Assembly: GCF_019175345.1 (NCBI RefSeq)
Contig: NZ_CP077717.1
Span: forward strand, 372,001 to 436,000
Direction of reading: 5' to 3'
Length of the DNA stretch: 64,000 nt
Source: Saccharolobus shibatae B12
GTDB lineage: Archaea; Thermoproteota; Thermoprotei_A; Sulfolobales; Sulfolobaceae
Shown: piece after piece, positions 49,477-58,606 of the stretch
How the letters are laid out: each line of letters starts with the position of its first letter
Position numbering within the stretch: the first letter of the stretch is position 1
Program-made: the position numbers and the translations under genes
Notes under the pieces: generated by a model
What the model saw: the letters and a program-made list of their open reading frames with translations, nothing else
Databases searched by the model: none
Told to the model about the DNA's origin: nothing

Positions 49477-49737
49477 ATGCCAGTGATTAGCATAAGAATT
49501 GACGACAGGTTAAAGAAGAAAATGGATGAATTAAGTTATATAAATTGGAGTGAAGTAATAAGGAGAAAGATAGAGGAAGTAATTGAAGAGGAAGAGAGGA
49601 AAAGGAAAAAAGAAAGAAAGGACTATAGGAGAATCTCCTTAGCCTCGGTGAGATCTTATGAATTCTTCTTAAATTACGGCGGTAAGAATTCCGAAGAAGT
49701 TATAAGGGAATGGCGTGAAAAAAATTGGCAGTCGTAG
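49477..49737 (+). CDS. vapB: VapB antitoxin, ribbon-helix-helix type
   Basis: An 86-residue protein opening MPVISIRIDDRLKKKMDEL, SYINWSEVIRRKIEEVI, which is an RHH DNA-binding domain, then a charged tail that would wrap the toxin. It overlaps the toxin gene by 13 bp. It neutralises VapC and represses the pair's promoter. Confidence 0.85.
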   Translation: MPVISIRIDDRLKKKMDELSYINWSEVIRRKIEEVIEEEERKRKKERKDYRRISLASVRSYEFFLNYGGKNSEEVIREWREKNWQS

Positions 49738-50135
49738 ATGCATCAGTCGTAATAAAGTGGTTCGCTAATGAAAATTATAGCAGAGAATCACTAATTCTTA
49801 AGGAAGCATATGTAAAAGGCTTAGAGGATTTATCTGCACCTTGTATTCTTCCCTTTGAAGTTTTGAACGGATTAAAGTATACTTATAATCTAGGAGAGAA
49901 GGAGTTAGAAGAAGTAGGTAAAATTTTAACAGATTTTCAAATAACACTTTACGGATTCGAGGATATGTTAAGCGAGATTATTCCCCTATCTTCTAAGTAT
50001 GGCATAACGATATATGATGCTGCATATATAGCATTGGGTAAGGTTTTAGGGGACAAAGTATATACTGCTGATGAAAAACTACTTAGAAAAGTAAAAGAAT
50101 TGCATTTTATAATTCACATAAAAGACTTTAAATAA
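49725..50135 (+). CDS. vapC: VapC toxin, PIN-domain ribonuclease
   Basis: A 136-residue PIN domain with acidic metal-binding residues D5 (VVDASVVIKWF), E45 (PFEVLN), D98 (TIYDAAYIAL) and D116 (YTADEKLL). The TTG start at 49725 has GGCGTGA 7 bases upstream and lies inside vapB, so synthesis is coupled to the antitoxin. All key residues are present, so it should be active. Confidence 0.88.
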   Translation: MAVVDASVVIKWFANENYSRESLILKEAYVKGLEDLSAPCILPFEVLNGLKYTYNLGEKELEEVGKILTDFQITLYGFEDMLSEIIPLSSKYGITIYDAAYIALGKVLGDKVYTADEKLLRKVKELHFIIHIKDFK

Positions 50136-50355
50136 CAAATATAATTTCATATCTACTGCAATGCTGCTATTCAATTAAGCTATTAAAAAATAATTAATTC
50201 TAAGTCTACGTTTTAACTCAAATGAAAACTACTATAGATGTCAACCAGTAGCCATACCCTATTGACAACACCTCGCCACATTCGACGCAGCTCTAATAAT
50301 ATAAAAAATTATGAGAAAATCTCAAAAAAATTTTTCATCTTTTTATTTATCTACT

Positions 50356-52494
50356 TTATCTTCTTCTTAGCGCAAGAACCACTCCAATTATCACTAATAT
50401 GATCACTATAACTGCTATTATCATATATAATGTGCTATTTGAAGATGAAGTAACAGTAGAAGTAACCGTGGTAGTTGTAGTAGATATACTAGTAGTAGTT
50501 GAAACGCTAGTTGTAGTGGTAGTGCTTGTGGTAGTGGATGTGGTTGTTGTAGTTGTTGTTGATGTACTTATGGTAGTGCTAGTTGTTGTAGTACTCGTTG
50601 AAGTTGTTTGGTACACGAATGGGTCATTGGAAGTATACCAACTTGAAGGAACTTGCGAAGTATAATACCACCAAGGCTCTGGAACAGACTGATTAACCAA
50701 ATGCAAAGCCAAAATAACGGGTAAAGTGGTGGTTCCAGTACTAACCCATGGTGGAGCTAGCCAATAATAGTTTTGTGCAGTAGGCCAGCCAACCACGGTA
50801 GTATTAACATATTCATACCACAGTGCATTATACACAACTCCTGCTGCTGGCATATATTTTAACCAAAAGAGTGCTAAATCATTTATAAGCTGATTCTCAA
50901 CTTGTGGATTGGAAATATTGTTCCAAGCATAGAACACCATCTGGTTTACTGGTGGTGAGTTTGGTGTTAGTCTTAATGATAGATTGAGTCTCTCCATGTT
51001 ATAATACGTGCTATTACCTATTGGCGTGACATTACCAGGAGAATTCCAATAGTTATATAAATATCCTTCAAAGTAGAATATTGGAGCAGGGCCTTGGATT
51101 AAGTTCCATATCATTCCCATCCAGTAATTCCCTGTTTGCATGTAGTTGTACCATGTGGAGAATGGTGGTGTTTGTACTTCTACGGTTATTCCTATTTGTT
51201 TTAAGTCTTGAGCAATTAGGGCTAAATCTGCATCCCAATCAGTCCAACCTGCTGGAGCCATAATGGTCATGGTTGGAACTGGAGTACCATTAGGAGCAAT
51301 CAACTGCCCATTAACAAGTTTATACCCATGAGATTCTAGCAATTGTAACGCTGCAGTAACATTACCTTGGGGTGGAGCCATAGACTCAGCCATCTGCAAA
51401 ACACTAGAATTCAAAACATTCAACATTTGCTCTGGAAGTGGAAGAGGTGTTAAGGTTGCTGGCTCATATCCATATTCAGCTAAATAATACAACGATGTTC
51501 TGTTTATAGCCATGTATATTGCTTGTCTCAAAACTGGATCAGTCAGTGGCCATCTCATGTTATTAAATAGAATCATTTGTGGATAACCTGGTGCAAAATA
51601 GTAATAACGATGGGCTGGATCCTTAGCTACGAAATTCTGTTGTATACCGGGTTCGAATGCCCCAGCCCATGTTATCTGACCATTATTCAACGCTGCGTTC
51701 TCTTGAACATTACCAGCATATGCTGGGAATAGTAGGTATTTTATTCTCGGTTCTCCCGGCATCCAATAGTGTGGGTTTGCTACTAATACTACTTGTTGTG
51801 GACTAAAACTATACAGCATGTATGGACCAGTACCTATGGGATTTGGATTGGTATAAGTGAATGGATTACCAGTCTTGTTTAAGGCTACATATGTACCATT
51901 TGGCAATTGTTGTACTGGGAATAATTTACCCCACTGTGCAGGATCAACAATCCATTGCTCCAAAACAGTATATATTATAAAATGTGTAACCCATGGATAA
52001 AATATTAGTTCTATTTCATATGGGTTTATTATTGTCATGTTTGCTATGTCGTTTGCAGTATAGCCGAGTTGTGGGTACGCTTGTTCTAGGGCGAACGTGT
52101 ACCATACTGCTGTTGCATTGAATGGTGTACCATCTGTGAAGTATACATCATGCCTCAACCACAAGACTATTCCAAATGTCGGTACTGGTTTACCATTGAC
52201 ATATGCAGTAGCATTTGTAAATGTCCAATTAGTAGCCAACCATGGAATGGTTTCGCCATTTAAATAATTTACTAGTGCTAAAGGTTCGTAAATATACCAT
52301 AAGCCAGTACCCGCTTGGCCATTTGGATCATTCCACGGGTTAAAATTATCTTGCCATGGCCCATTGGCAGCAACAATTGTCATACTTCCTTCTGGTTGAA
52401 CTGATGTTGACTGCGCTAATATTGGCATAACAAAAACACCTATGCTCATCAACATTAAAATAGAAAATATGGTTGGAATTATCTTTCTTAACAC
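50356..52494 (-). CDS. Orphan membrane-anchored sugar-binding protein (CbtA paralog)
   Basis: A 712-residue paralog of the binding protein at 21443: signal segment IFSILMLMSIGVFVMPIL, mature start AQSTSVQPEGS, the same WQDNFNPWN domain, a Ser/Thr linker and C-terminal anchor LYMIIAVIVIILVIIGVVLALRRR. No permease or ATPase gene is adjacent, so it probably docks on the cbt-type translocator and widens its substrate range. The start is GTG at 52494 with GAGGTAAG upstream; a TATA box (CTATAAATATT) preceded by TAACTTGTTACC lies about 45-60 bp upstream. Confidence 0.88.
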   Translation of the reverse strand: MLRKIIPTIFSILMLMSIGVFVMPILAQSTSVQPEGSMTIVAANGPWQDNFNPWNDPNGQAGTGLWYIYEPLALVNYLNGETIPWLATNWTFTNATAYVNGKPVPTFGIVLWLRHDVYFTDGTPFNATAVWYTFALEQAYPQLGYTANDIANMTIINPYEIELIFYPWVTHFIIYTVLEQWIVDPAQWGKLFPVQQLPNGTYVALNKTGNPFTYTNPNPIGTGPYMLYSFSPQQVVLVANPHYWMPGEPRIKYLLFPAYAGNVQENAALNNGQITWAGAFEPGIQQNFVAKDPAHRYYYFAPGYPQMILFNNMRWPLTDPVLRQAIYMAINRTSLYYLAEYGYEPATLTPLPLPEQMLNVLNSSVLQMAESMAPPQGNVTAALQLLESHGYKLVNGQLIAPNGTPVPTMTIMAPAGWTDWDADLALIAQDLKQIGITVEVQTPPFSTWYNYMQTGNYWMGMIWNLIQGPAPIFYFEGYLYNYWNSPGNVTPIGNSTYYNMERLNLSLRLTPNSPPVNQMVFYAWNNISNPQVENQLINDLALFWLKYMPAAGVVYNALWYEYVNTTVVGWPTAQNYYWLAPPWVSTGTTTLPVILALHLVNQSVPEPWWYYTSQVPSSWYTSNDPFVYQTTSTSTTTTSTTISTSTTTTTTTSTTTSTTTTTSVSTTTSISTTTTTVTSTVTSSSNSTLYMIIAVIVIILVIIGVVLALRRR

Positions 52495-52546
52495 TTCTTG
52501 CTTACCTCATTCATATTTAGCCGCTTGATTATTTAATATTTATAGG

Positions 52547-52555
52547 TAACAAGTT
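52547..52555 (-). promoter_or_regulatory. TAACTTGTTA dyad at the binding-protein promoter
   Basis: The minus strand reads TTAACTTGTTACCTATAAATATT: the dyad TAAC-TT-GTTA directly abuts the TATA box of the orphan binding-protein gene. It is also about 90 bp upstream of the divergent isomerase TATA at 52637. Confidence 0.5.
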
Positions 52556-52711
52556 AAAAAATGTACGTTTATACTGTATTATGTACCTAAGCTTTGATCC
52601 TTATTTTGATAAATTTAGGTACGTTAGGCTTATCTAAAGTATATATATGAGTTTATTTAGCCAGATTTTCTATTGTCAAAAAATTTAAGCTCAGAAAAAG
52701 TCTTATACTAC

Positions 52712-53521
52712 ATGAATTGGAATGTAGGAATCATATCAGACGAGATCTCTCTCGATTTCGAGCACGCAGTAAAAGTGATAAAAGAGCTAGGTGCAAGTCA
52801 CGTTGAAGTGAGAAATTTATGGAATAAGAATATAACACAAGTATCAGACTCCGAATTTTCAGAAATGAGGAACATTGTTGAAAAATACGGGTTAACTATT
52901 TCGAATTTAGATTCCTTTACCTTTAAAATATACATTAATGACGAGAAGGGTTATAAAGAGCACTTACAAATCTTGAGGAAGGTAATAGAGTTAAGTAAGA
53001 AATTGGACATAAACTATACTAGAATATTCACCTTTTGGTACGAGGGGGAATTAAAATATTATATTGATAAGCTAGCTGAAAGGTTTAACAGTGCCATTGA
53101 TATAGCTGAAAGTGAAGGGGTAACATTAGTGATAGAGAATGAGTACAGCTGTCTCGTGGGAACTAGTAAAGAACTTAGAACGTTTTTAGACAAAATAAAG
53201 TCAAAATGGATTAAGGTATTGTGGGATCCTGGTAACGCATTTTTCGCTAGGGAAACACCATATCCAGACGCATACGAATTAATAAAAGATGACATCATGC
53301 ACTTGCACATCAAAGACGCTATGGTTAAAGATGGGCACTTCATTTGGATGCCTGTGGGAAAAGGGATGATAGACTATAAGGGTCAATTTAGAGCATTAAA
53401 GGGTAAGCCATATGTAATATCTTTAGAAACTCATTATAGAAATGCCGCAAATGACCCGGAGGCAAGTACTAAGGAGTCCTTCAATGGCTTAATTAAAATA
53501 TTAAGGGAGGTAACAAGTTGA
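52712..53521 (+). CDS. Sugar phosphate isomerase/epimerase (intact)
   Basis: A TIM-barrel isomerase with MNWNVGIISDEISLDFEHA, ASHVEVRNLW, LVIENEYSCLV, VLWDPGNAFF and MHLHIKDAMVKDGHFIW. The frame opens with TTG at 52673 (282 residues), but the ATG at 52712 lies 26 bp after the TATA-like AAATTTAAGC (52681-52690) and matches the usual family start, giving 269 residues. A second TATA (AGTATATATATG, 52639-52650) would give a longer leader. It is divergent from the orphan binding protein. The substrate is unknown. Confidence 0.82.
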   Translation: MNWNVGIISDEISLDFEHAVKVIKELGASHVEVRNLWNKNITQVSDSEFSEMRNIVEKYGLTISNLDSFTFKIYINDEKGYKEHLQILRKVIELSKKLDINYTRIFTFWYEGELKYYIDKLAERFNSAIDIAESEGVTLVIENEYSCLVGTSKELRTFLDKIKSKWIKVLWDPGNAFFARETPYPDAYELIKDDIMHLHIKDAMVKDGHFIWMPVGKGMIDYKGQFRALKGKPYVISLETHYRNAANDPEASTKESFNGLIKILREVTS

Positions 53522-53542
53522 TACCATTGTTAAAAGAAAGTC

Positions 53543-54238
53543 TTATTTTAATCTCTTAATTAACCACTCAGTTACTTCTTTATACAATCTCTGTCTAACT
53601 TCATAATCGTAAAATATATGTCCACCCTTGTCAAATAGTAATATTTGTTTATCAGTAAACTTTACTTGGTTGTAAAACTCCATTGAAAATCTGAAATCTA
53701 ATACCTCATCATCTTTCGAATGGGCAATGAGTATTGGGACGTTAATTTCATCAGCTATATGCATTAGGTTAACTTTCATTTCACCAATAATTTTGTCCCT
53801 TAACCTAAATGGACCAAAAGGTGAATATCTATATCGATCTTGGTTTAGTATCCAATTACTACGCGGCCCCTCAGCGGATAACACTGGTGCAACTAACACT
53901 AAAGCCTTTATGGCGTTACGGAATTTCTTAAACGTCAACAAAGCCATTTCTCCTCCTAAACTAAATCCCAAGAAACCAATCTTACTAAATCCCATCTTAA
54001 TTGCGTAATTGACAACGTATTCTGAGTCCTCTAAAGCGTTTTTAATTGAGAATGCTTCATCGAAAAGTCCGCAACTATCCCCATGCCCTCTATAATCGAA
54101 TCTTATAGTAGTAATCCCCGCATTACATAAATTAATTGCTAGATCAGAGAAGAGTCTTCCAGCCTCTATGTGATTTCCCGTAAATCCATGAAACATGATT
54201 AATAAAGTACTTTCATTCATGGAGGGTGGTTTATTCAT
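53543..54238 (-). CDS. Alpha/beta hydrolase (cinnamoyl-esterase-like)
   Basis: A serine hydrolase of 231 residues with LIMFHGFTGNHIEAG (oxyanion region), nucleophile S93 in GFSLGG, acid D176/D177 in HSKDDEVLD and H207 in KGGHIFYD. The HGFTGN start resembles feruloyl/cinnamoyl esterases and acylaminoacyl-peptidase-like hydrolases. The ATG at 54238 leaves a short N-terminus; an in-frame extension (KPISGTIDLQNNEWIFYI) runs to a stop near 54304 without a normal start. An out-of-frame ATGGGTGAA just upstream suggests a one-base change at the true start. A paralog lies at 57818. Confidence 0.78.
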   Translation of the reverse strand: MNKPPSMNESTLLIMFHGFTGNHIEAGRLFSDLAINLCNAGITTIRFDYRGHGDSCGLFDEAFSIKNALEDSEYVVNYAIKMGFSKIGFLGFSLGGEMALLTFKKFRNAIKALVLVAPVLSAEGPRSNWILNQDRYRYSPFGPFRLRDKIIGEMKVNLMHIADEINVPILIAHSKDDEVLDFRFSMEFYNQVKFTDKQILLFDKGGHIFYDYEVRQRLYKEVTEWLIKRLK

Positions 54239-54493
54239 TATGTAGAAAATCCATTCATTATTCTGAAGATCAATAGTACCAGAAATAGGCTTGCAAGTGA
54301 TCTTAATTCACCCATATTTTTCTCGATAATGCAGTATAAAAGGGTTCATAAAATCTTCGAACTTAAGGTTTTCCAGATATCAGCAAGAGTACCCGATCTT
54401 AGTTACTTTAGGTTCACTAAAGGAATCTGTGAAAGGCCTTTTATAAGGTTATTACCCGTTAGATGTCTAGAATCTATAATTTAAATTATAATC

Positions 54494-54520
54494 TAACTAG
54501 TAACTTGTAAAAATTAAATA
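54494..54520 (+). promoter_or_regulatory. Two overlapping operator-like sites and TATA of the binding-protein pseudogene
   Basis: TAACTAGTAACTTGTAA (54494-54510) contains TAACTAGTAA and TAACTTGTAA sharing four bases, followed at once by AAATTAAATA (TATA, 54511-54520). This is the densest example of the element in the window. Confidence 0.5.
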
Positions 54521-56129
54521 TGCATAAAGCATTAAAATATCTGAGGATATAATGGAGTTCTTAAGAAAATTAATATCAATAATTGTAGCTGTTTTAATGA
54601 TCATAAGTTTAGGGATAACATTTAACGTTGCAACATCACAGCCAACATCTGTACAACCCGAAGGGAGTTTAGTTGTAGTAGCAAATACTGTAGGCACATG
54701 GCAAGACAACTTCAACCCATGGAACTCTCCTACTGGAGGATACGCAGGCATGTGGTTTATATATGAACCCCTGGCGTTAATAGACTATGGTACAGCGCAG
54801 ATTATTCCATGGCTAGCCACTAATTGGACATTTACTACTGGTTATATTTACTTGCCAAATGGTAGTAAGGTTCAAACGTTGGCGTTAATCTTGTGGTTGA
54901 GGCATGATGTATACTTCACAGATGGTACACCATTCAATGCAACAGCAGTATGGTACACGTTCGCCCTAGAACAAGCGTACCCACAACTCGGCTATACTGC
55001 AAACGACATAGCAAACATGACAATAATAAACCCTTACCAATTGGAAATAGTGTTTAACCAAAGAGCTACTCCAGTTATTTTATATACAATCCTTGGGCAT
55101 TTTATTGTCGATCCTGCACAGTGGGGTAAATTATTCCCAGTACAACAATTGCCAAATGGTACATATGTAGCCTTAAACAAGACTGGTAATCCATATATAT
55201 GGCAAGTTACGAATCCCATAGGTACTGGTCCATACATGCTGTATAGTTTTAGTCCACAACAAGTAGTATTAGTAGCAAACCCACACTATTGGATGCCGGG
55301 AGAACCGAGAATAAAATACCTACTATTCCCAGCATATGCAAGCAGTACGCAAGCTACTACTGATCTTGCATTGGAAAAATACAGTGGGCAGGATTATCCA
55401 TTCAAGATATTCAATCTGTCTTTGTAGCAAAAAATCCACAATACAATCACTACTTTTTCCAACACGTTACATCACCTGGCGTTTTATATCTCAATGATAT
55501 GAGATGGCCTTTATCTGATCCAGTTTTGAGGCAAGCTATTAGCCTGGCAATTAATAGAACTGCTATAACTTACCTAGTATACTATAACTATACCACCCCA
55601 GCTATAGATTTACCAGTTTCGGTAGGTCAGCTCGGATTCTTTAACTCAACTGTAACACAGCTTGCTCAGCAATTAGCTCCACCTCAAGGTAATGTTACTG
55701 CAGCGTTGCAATTGCTAGAATCTCATGGGTATAAACTTGTCAATGGGCAGTTGATTGCTCCTAATGGTACTCCAGTTCCAACTATGACTATTGAAGCACC
55801 TGCAGGTTCGACAACGTGGGATGCTGAAGTAAACATAATTGCTCAACAACTTAAACAGATAGGATTAAACGTTCAAGTGATAACTCCTCCATTTTCCACT
55901 GCGTTAAATGATTTACAGACTGGGAATTTCTGGATAGAAAGAATATATCTGCTATCAACTGGTCCTACACCAATAATGTTTTTCCAAGCCTTTCTCTATA
56001 ATCCAGTGAATACACCAGGTAATATAACTCCTATAGGTAATAGTACAACATACAATGTAGGAAGGCTAAACTTATCTTTACGTTTATCTCCCAATTCTCC
56101 GCCGATAATAAAACTTTACCAATACGCTA

Positions 56130-57174
56130 GTATTTCCGGAAAGTTCTTAGACCTCAATTTTATCTAACCCTAAGTATGTTATTGCATTAAGATCAAATCT
56201 ATACTTATTTTCTTCAAAGAACTGTTTAATACAATTTTTAACGTCTTTTATCGTATAAAATATTTTATTGCTCATGTAGTTCTTGAGGGACTTGAAGACC
56301 GCCTCAGCCATATTAAGCTCAGGCGAGTAGGGAGGAGTAAACACGGGATGAATACCCTTCCTACGACAAACCTCAAGCGTACCCTTAGTCTTGTGAGGAG
56401 AGTAATTATCCATGACCATGTAAACCCTACCACTACCCACACGCCTCCTAAAGTACCTCAAGAAATACTTAACAGATTCAGAGTTAGGCCTTTTAGCAAG
56501 AGAAACTATTACTTCACCGGTCCAAGCGTTTATAGCGAGAATAACATAGATTGAGGAAAAACCTATATTGACGCGCATTACGGGCTTACTGCCGATCTTA
56601 GCTAGAACCTTCTTAATTGACGTGCTAATTACTGCCCTACACTCGTCTAGAAAGAATAAGGCCTTTCCTTCCAATTTCTTTATTTTTTTTAAAGTCTTCC
56701 CACTTGTCCTTTTCTGCCTGGATGTTGGTAGGTCTGGGTTTTACTAGGTTGTATCCTAGTTCGTGGACTAGTTCGTATAGTCTGGATTTCTTGTACTCTA
56801 TTCCTTGTTCTTGTAGTGCTATCTTTAATGTTCTCATTGTCCAGTACTCTTCTTGTATTCCGTATTTTTGGGGCTTATCTTCAAGTATTTGTTTTATCTT
56901 TTCTTCTTCTACTTTTCTGGGTCTTCCCGATCTGGGCTTGTCCCTTAGTCCATCAAGACCTTCCTTCTTGTACTTACCAATCCACAATTTTATCGTGGAA
57001 TAGCCCTTGTTAAGCATTTTCGAAACTTCTTTCTCCGATTTACCATCAACTACGTGCAGCTTCACTGCAAGAATCCTCTCCTTAATTCTCGCGTTCTTCT
57101 CTTCCTTATAAGCTTGAACCAAATCTTGCATAGTTCAATCTGGTAATGCTAATCTATAAACTTTTCGGAAACAC
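56130..57174 (-). mobile_element. IS630-family element (ISC1048-like, 1,045 bp)
   Basis: The ends are GTATTTCCGGAAAG on the left and GTGTTTCCGAAAAG on the right read in reverse, each flanked by TA (56128-56129 and 57175-57176). TA is the usual duplicated target of IS630/Tc1-mariner elements. Removing the element restores the binding-protein sequence across the join except for one base. The size is close to ISC1048 of S. solfataricus. Confidence 0.88.
56147..57131 (-). CDS. IS630 transposase in two frames joined by a -1 shift at A8
   Basis: The first frame (57131 to 56637) has helix-turn-helix regions (SEKEVSKMLNKGYSTIKLWI, GRPRKVEEEKI). The second (56674 to 56147) has the DDE catalytic domain (FFLDECRAV, YMVMDNYSPHKTKG, SPELNMAEAVFKSLKNYM). 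On the mRNA they meet at TTT AAA AAA AAT; a -1 slip on the run of eight A (56683-56690) continues directly as KIKKLEGKALFFLDE. The joined protein of about 325 residues has all three acidic residues and may be active if the shift is programmed. Confidence 0.8.
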
Positions 57175-57774
57175 TAGCGATGGGTAATTTTAGTAATGTA
57201 ACTGAATATGAGAAGCTCTTAAATGAGATTGGAATGTTCTGGCTAAAATATATGCCGGCAATTGTCCTAATAAATGGATGGGTTAATTATGAGTATATTA
57301 ATAGTACAATTACAGGTTGGGTAACTCCGCAAAATAACTATTGGATTGGAGCACCATGGTATAATCCACCGCTACCCGTTATTTTGGCTTTGCATTTGGT
57401 TAATCAGTCTGTTCCAGAGCCTTGGTGGTATTATGAAAGTCAGTTTAATATTACAGTTCCTTCCAGTTGGTTGACTTCAAATGATCCATTCGTGTATCCT
57501 ACAAGTACTAGTACAACTAGTACTACTACGTCGACAAGTACTAGCACATCTACTAGTACTGTAACTACTACGACTAGTACTGTTACTACTACGAGTGTTT
57601 CGACTACTACTAGTGTTTCAACGTCTGTGAGTACTACGACTAGTACTGTAACTAGTACTGTTACCAGTTCATCATCCAATACTACACTATATGTCATAAT
57701 AGCAGTAGTAGTCATAATCATAGTAATAATAGGAGTAGTACTAGAACTAAGAAGAAGATAAAAATAACAATTAC

Positions 57775-57807
57775 AAATAAATTTTCTTTTTTAAAGAAAA
57801 TTTATTT
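57775..57807. terminator. Perfect 15 bp hairpin between convergent genes
   Basis: Arms AAATAAATTTTCTTT and AAAGAAAATTTATTT pair perfectly around a TTT loop. It lies between the end of the binding-protein pseudogene (57761) and the end of the minus-strand hydrolase (57818), with T-runs on both strands, so it can terminate from both sides. Confidence 0.6.
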
Positions 57808-57817
57808 ATATTTAGTT

Positions 57818-58555
57818 TTAGAAATTAATCATAGATAAAAAGTTATTCGCTTCTTCAATTACTTTACTCTTTACCTCATTTGGCTCGAAGAAGTGATCTC
57901 CCTTCTCTAATAGAACAAGTTTCTTTTTCTCTACTCTTATTCTTTCAAGGAACCTAATGGACTGCGTGTAAGGAACAACACTATCGTCTTTGCAATGAAT
58001 TATCAAGATTGGAGAAGAAATTTTCTCTGCTAAGTTCATCACGTTTGCCCTTGCTACACTCTTGTACCCATCTTCTTTAAGCTTTAAGTTTCCGTATCTC
58101 CCCACAAGGTAGTAATTATCGACCTTTTTAGGTGGATTTCTAAAGACTTCCGTAAAGTCTATTGCGGGAGCGAGGAGTATTAACGCATTTATTCCACTGA
58201 ATTTAGCAGCTGCGTAAATCGCCACGTGACCTCCCATACTTACGCCTGCTAGTCCAATTTGTTTAGGATTATACTCTTTTTCAACAAAACTGATTATATT
58301 TTCAGCGTCTTCGTAAGCGTGATCTATTCTAAAATTTTCGAAAGGAAATTTACTTTTATCATGTCCTCTAAATTCTACTCTAATTACGTTTATTCCCTTT
58401 TCGCATAATGAGTTTGCTAATTCATTGTAAGGAGGCTGGAATCTGCTTCCAGTAAATCCGTGAAATAGAATAAAGAACTTATCACTTTTTTCTGGAATGT
58501 TGAAGGTTACATTTAGTTCATCTACTACGTCGTCATATTGCCTACAACTAACCAT
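57818..58555 (-). CDS. Alpha/beta hydrolase (cinnamoyl-esterase-like), second copy
   Basis: A 245-residue serine hydrolase with FILFHGFTGSRFQPP, nucleophile S106 in GVSMGGH, acid D190/D191 in HCKDDSVVPY and H221 in KGDHFFEP. It is a diverged paralog of the hydrolase at 53543, with a complete N-terminus. It lies 48 bp after the enolase-superfamily gene in the same direction but has its own TATA (CATTTTATAGC, ~58578-58588) and the dyad TAACTAGTTA upstream. Release of aromatic or acetyl esters from hemicellulose fragments is possible. Confidence 0.82.
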   Translation of the reverse strand: MVSCRQYDDVVDELNVTFNIPEKSDKFFILFHGFTGSRFQPPYNELANSLCEKGINVIRVEFRGHDKSKFPFENFRIDHAYEDAENIISFVEKEYNPKQIGLAGVSMGGHVAIYAAAKFSGINALILLAPAIDFTEVFRNPPKKVDNYYLVGRYGNLKLKEDGYKSVARANVMNLAEKISSPILIIHCKDDSVVPYTQSIRFLERIRVEKKKLVLLEKGDHFFEPNEVKSKVIEEANNFLSMINF

Positions 58556-58596
58556 TAACTTGATATTACTTGACTTCGCTATAAAATGTTATCGAG

Positions 58597-58606
58597 TAAC
58601 TAGTTA
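58597..58606 (-). promoter_or_regulatory. TAACTAGTTA perfect dyad upstream of the second hydrolase
   Basis: The ten bases are their own reverse complement. The site lies ~10 bp upstream of the hydrolase TATA on the minus strand and overlaps the stop of the enolase-superfamily gene. Confidence 0.45.

Larger units (their letters stand above)
54552..57761 (+). pseudogene. Binding-protein gene broken by two frameshifts and an IS630 element
   Basis: The frame from 54552 encodes a CbtA paralog (ISLGITFNVATSQPTSVQPE...). At about 55378-55385 (GGAAAAATAC) a -1 change is needed to continue as IQWAGLSIQDIQSVFVAKNP. At 56129 the gene is interrupted by an IS630-type element. It resumes after 57176 as GNFSNVTEYEKLLNEIGMF, which needs one base removed from a GGG run. 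Linker and C-terminal anchor (LYVIIAVVVIIIVIIGVVLELRRR) are intact. Three lesions make it non-functional, though upstream signals remain. Confidence 0.92.

Noticed and set aside
50136-50355. A gene fragment between vapC and the orphan binding protein (around 50240-50295)
   Set aside because: A slightly more GC-rich patch is visible but gives only short frames with stops and no family motif.
55378-55385. A5 run in the binding-protein pseudogene as a programmed -1 frameshift site
   Set aside because: The slip would restore the frame, but the gene also has an IS insertion and another frameshift, and intact paralogs have no such shift. Decay is the simpler explanation.
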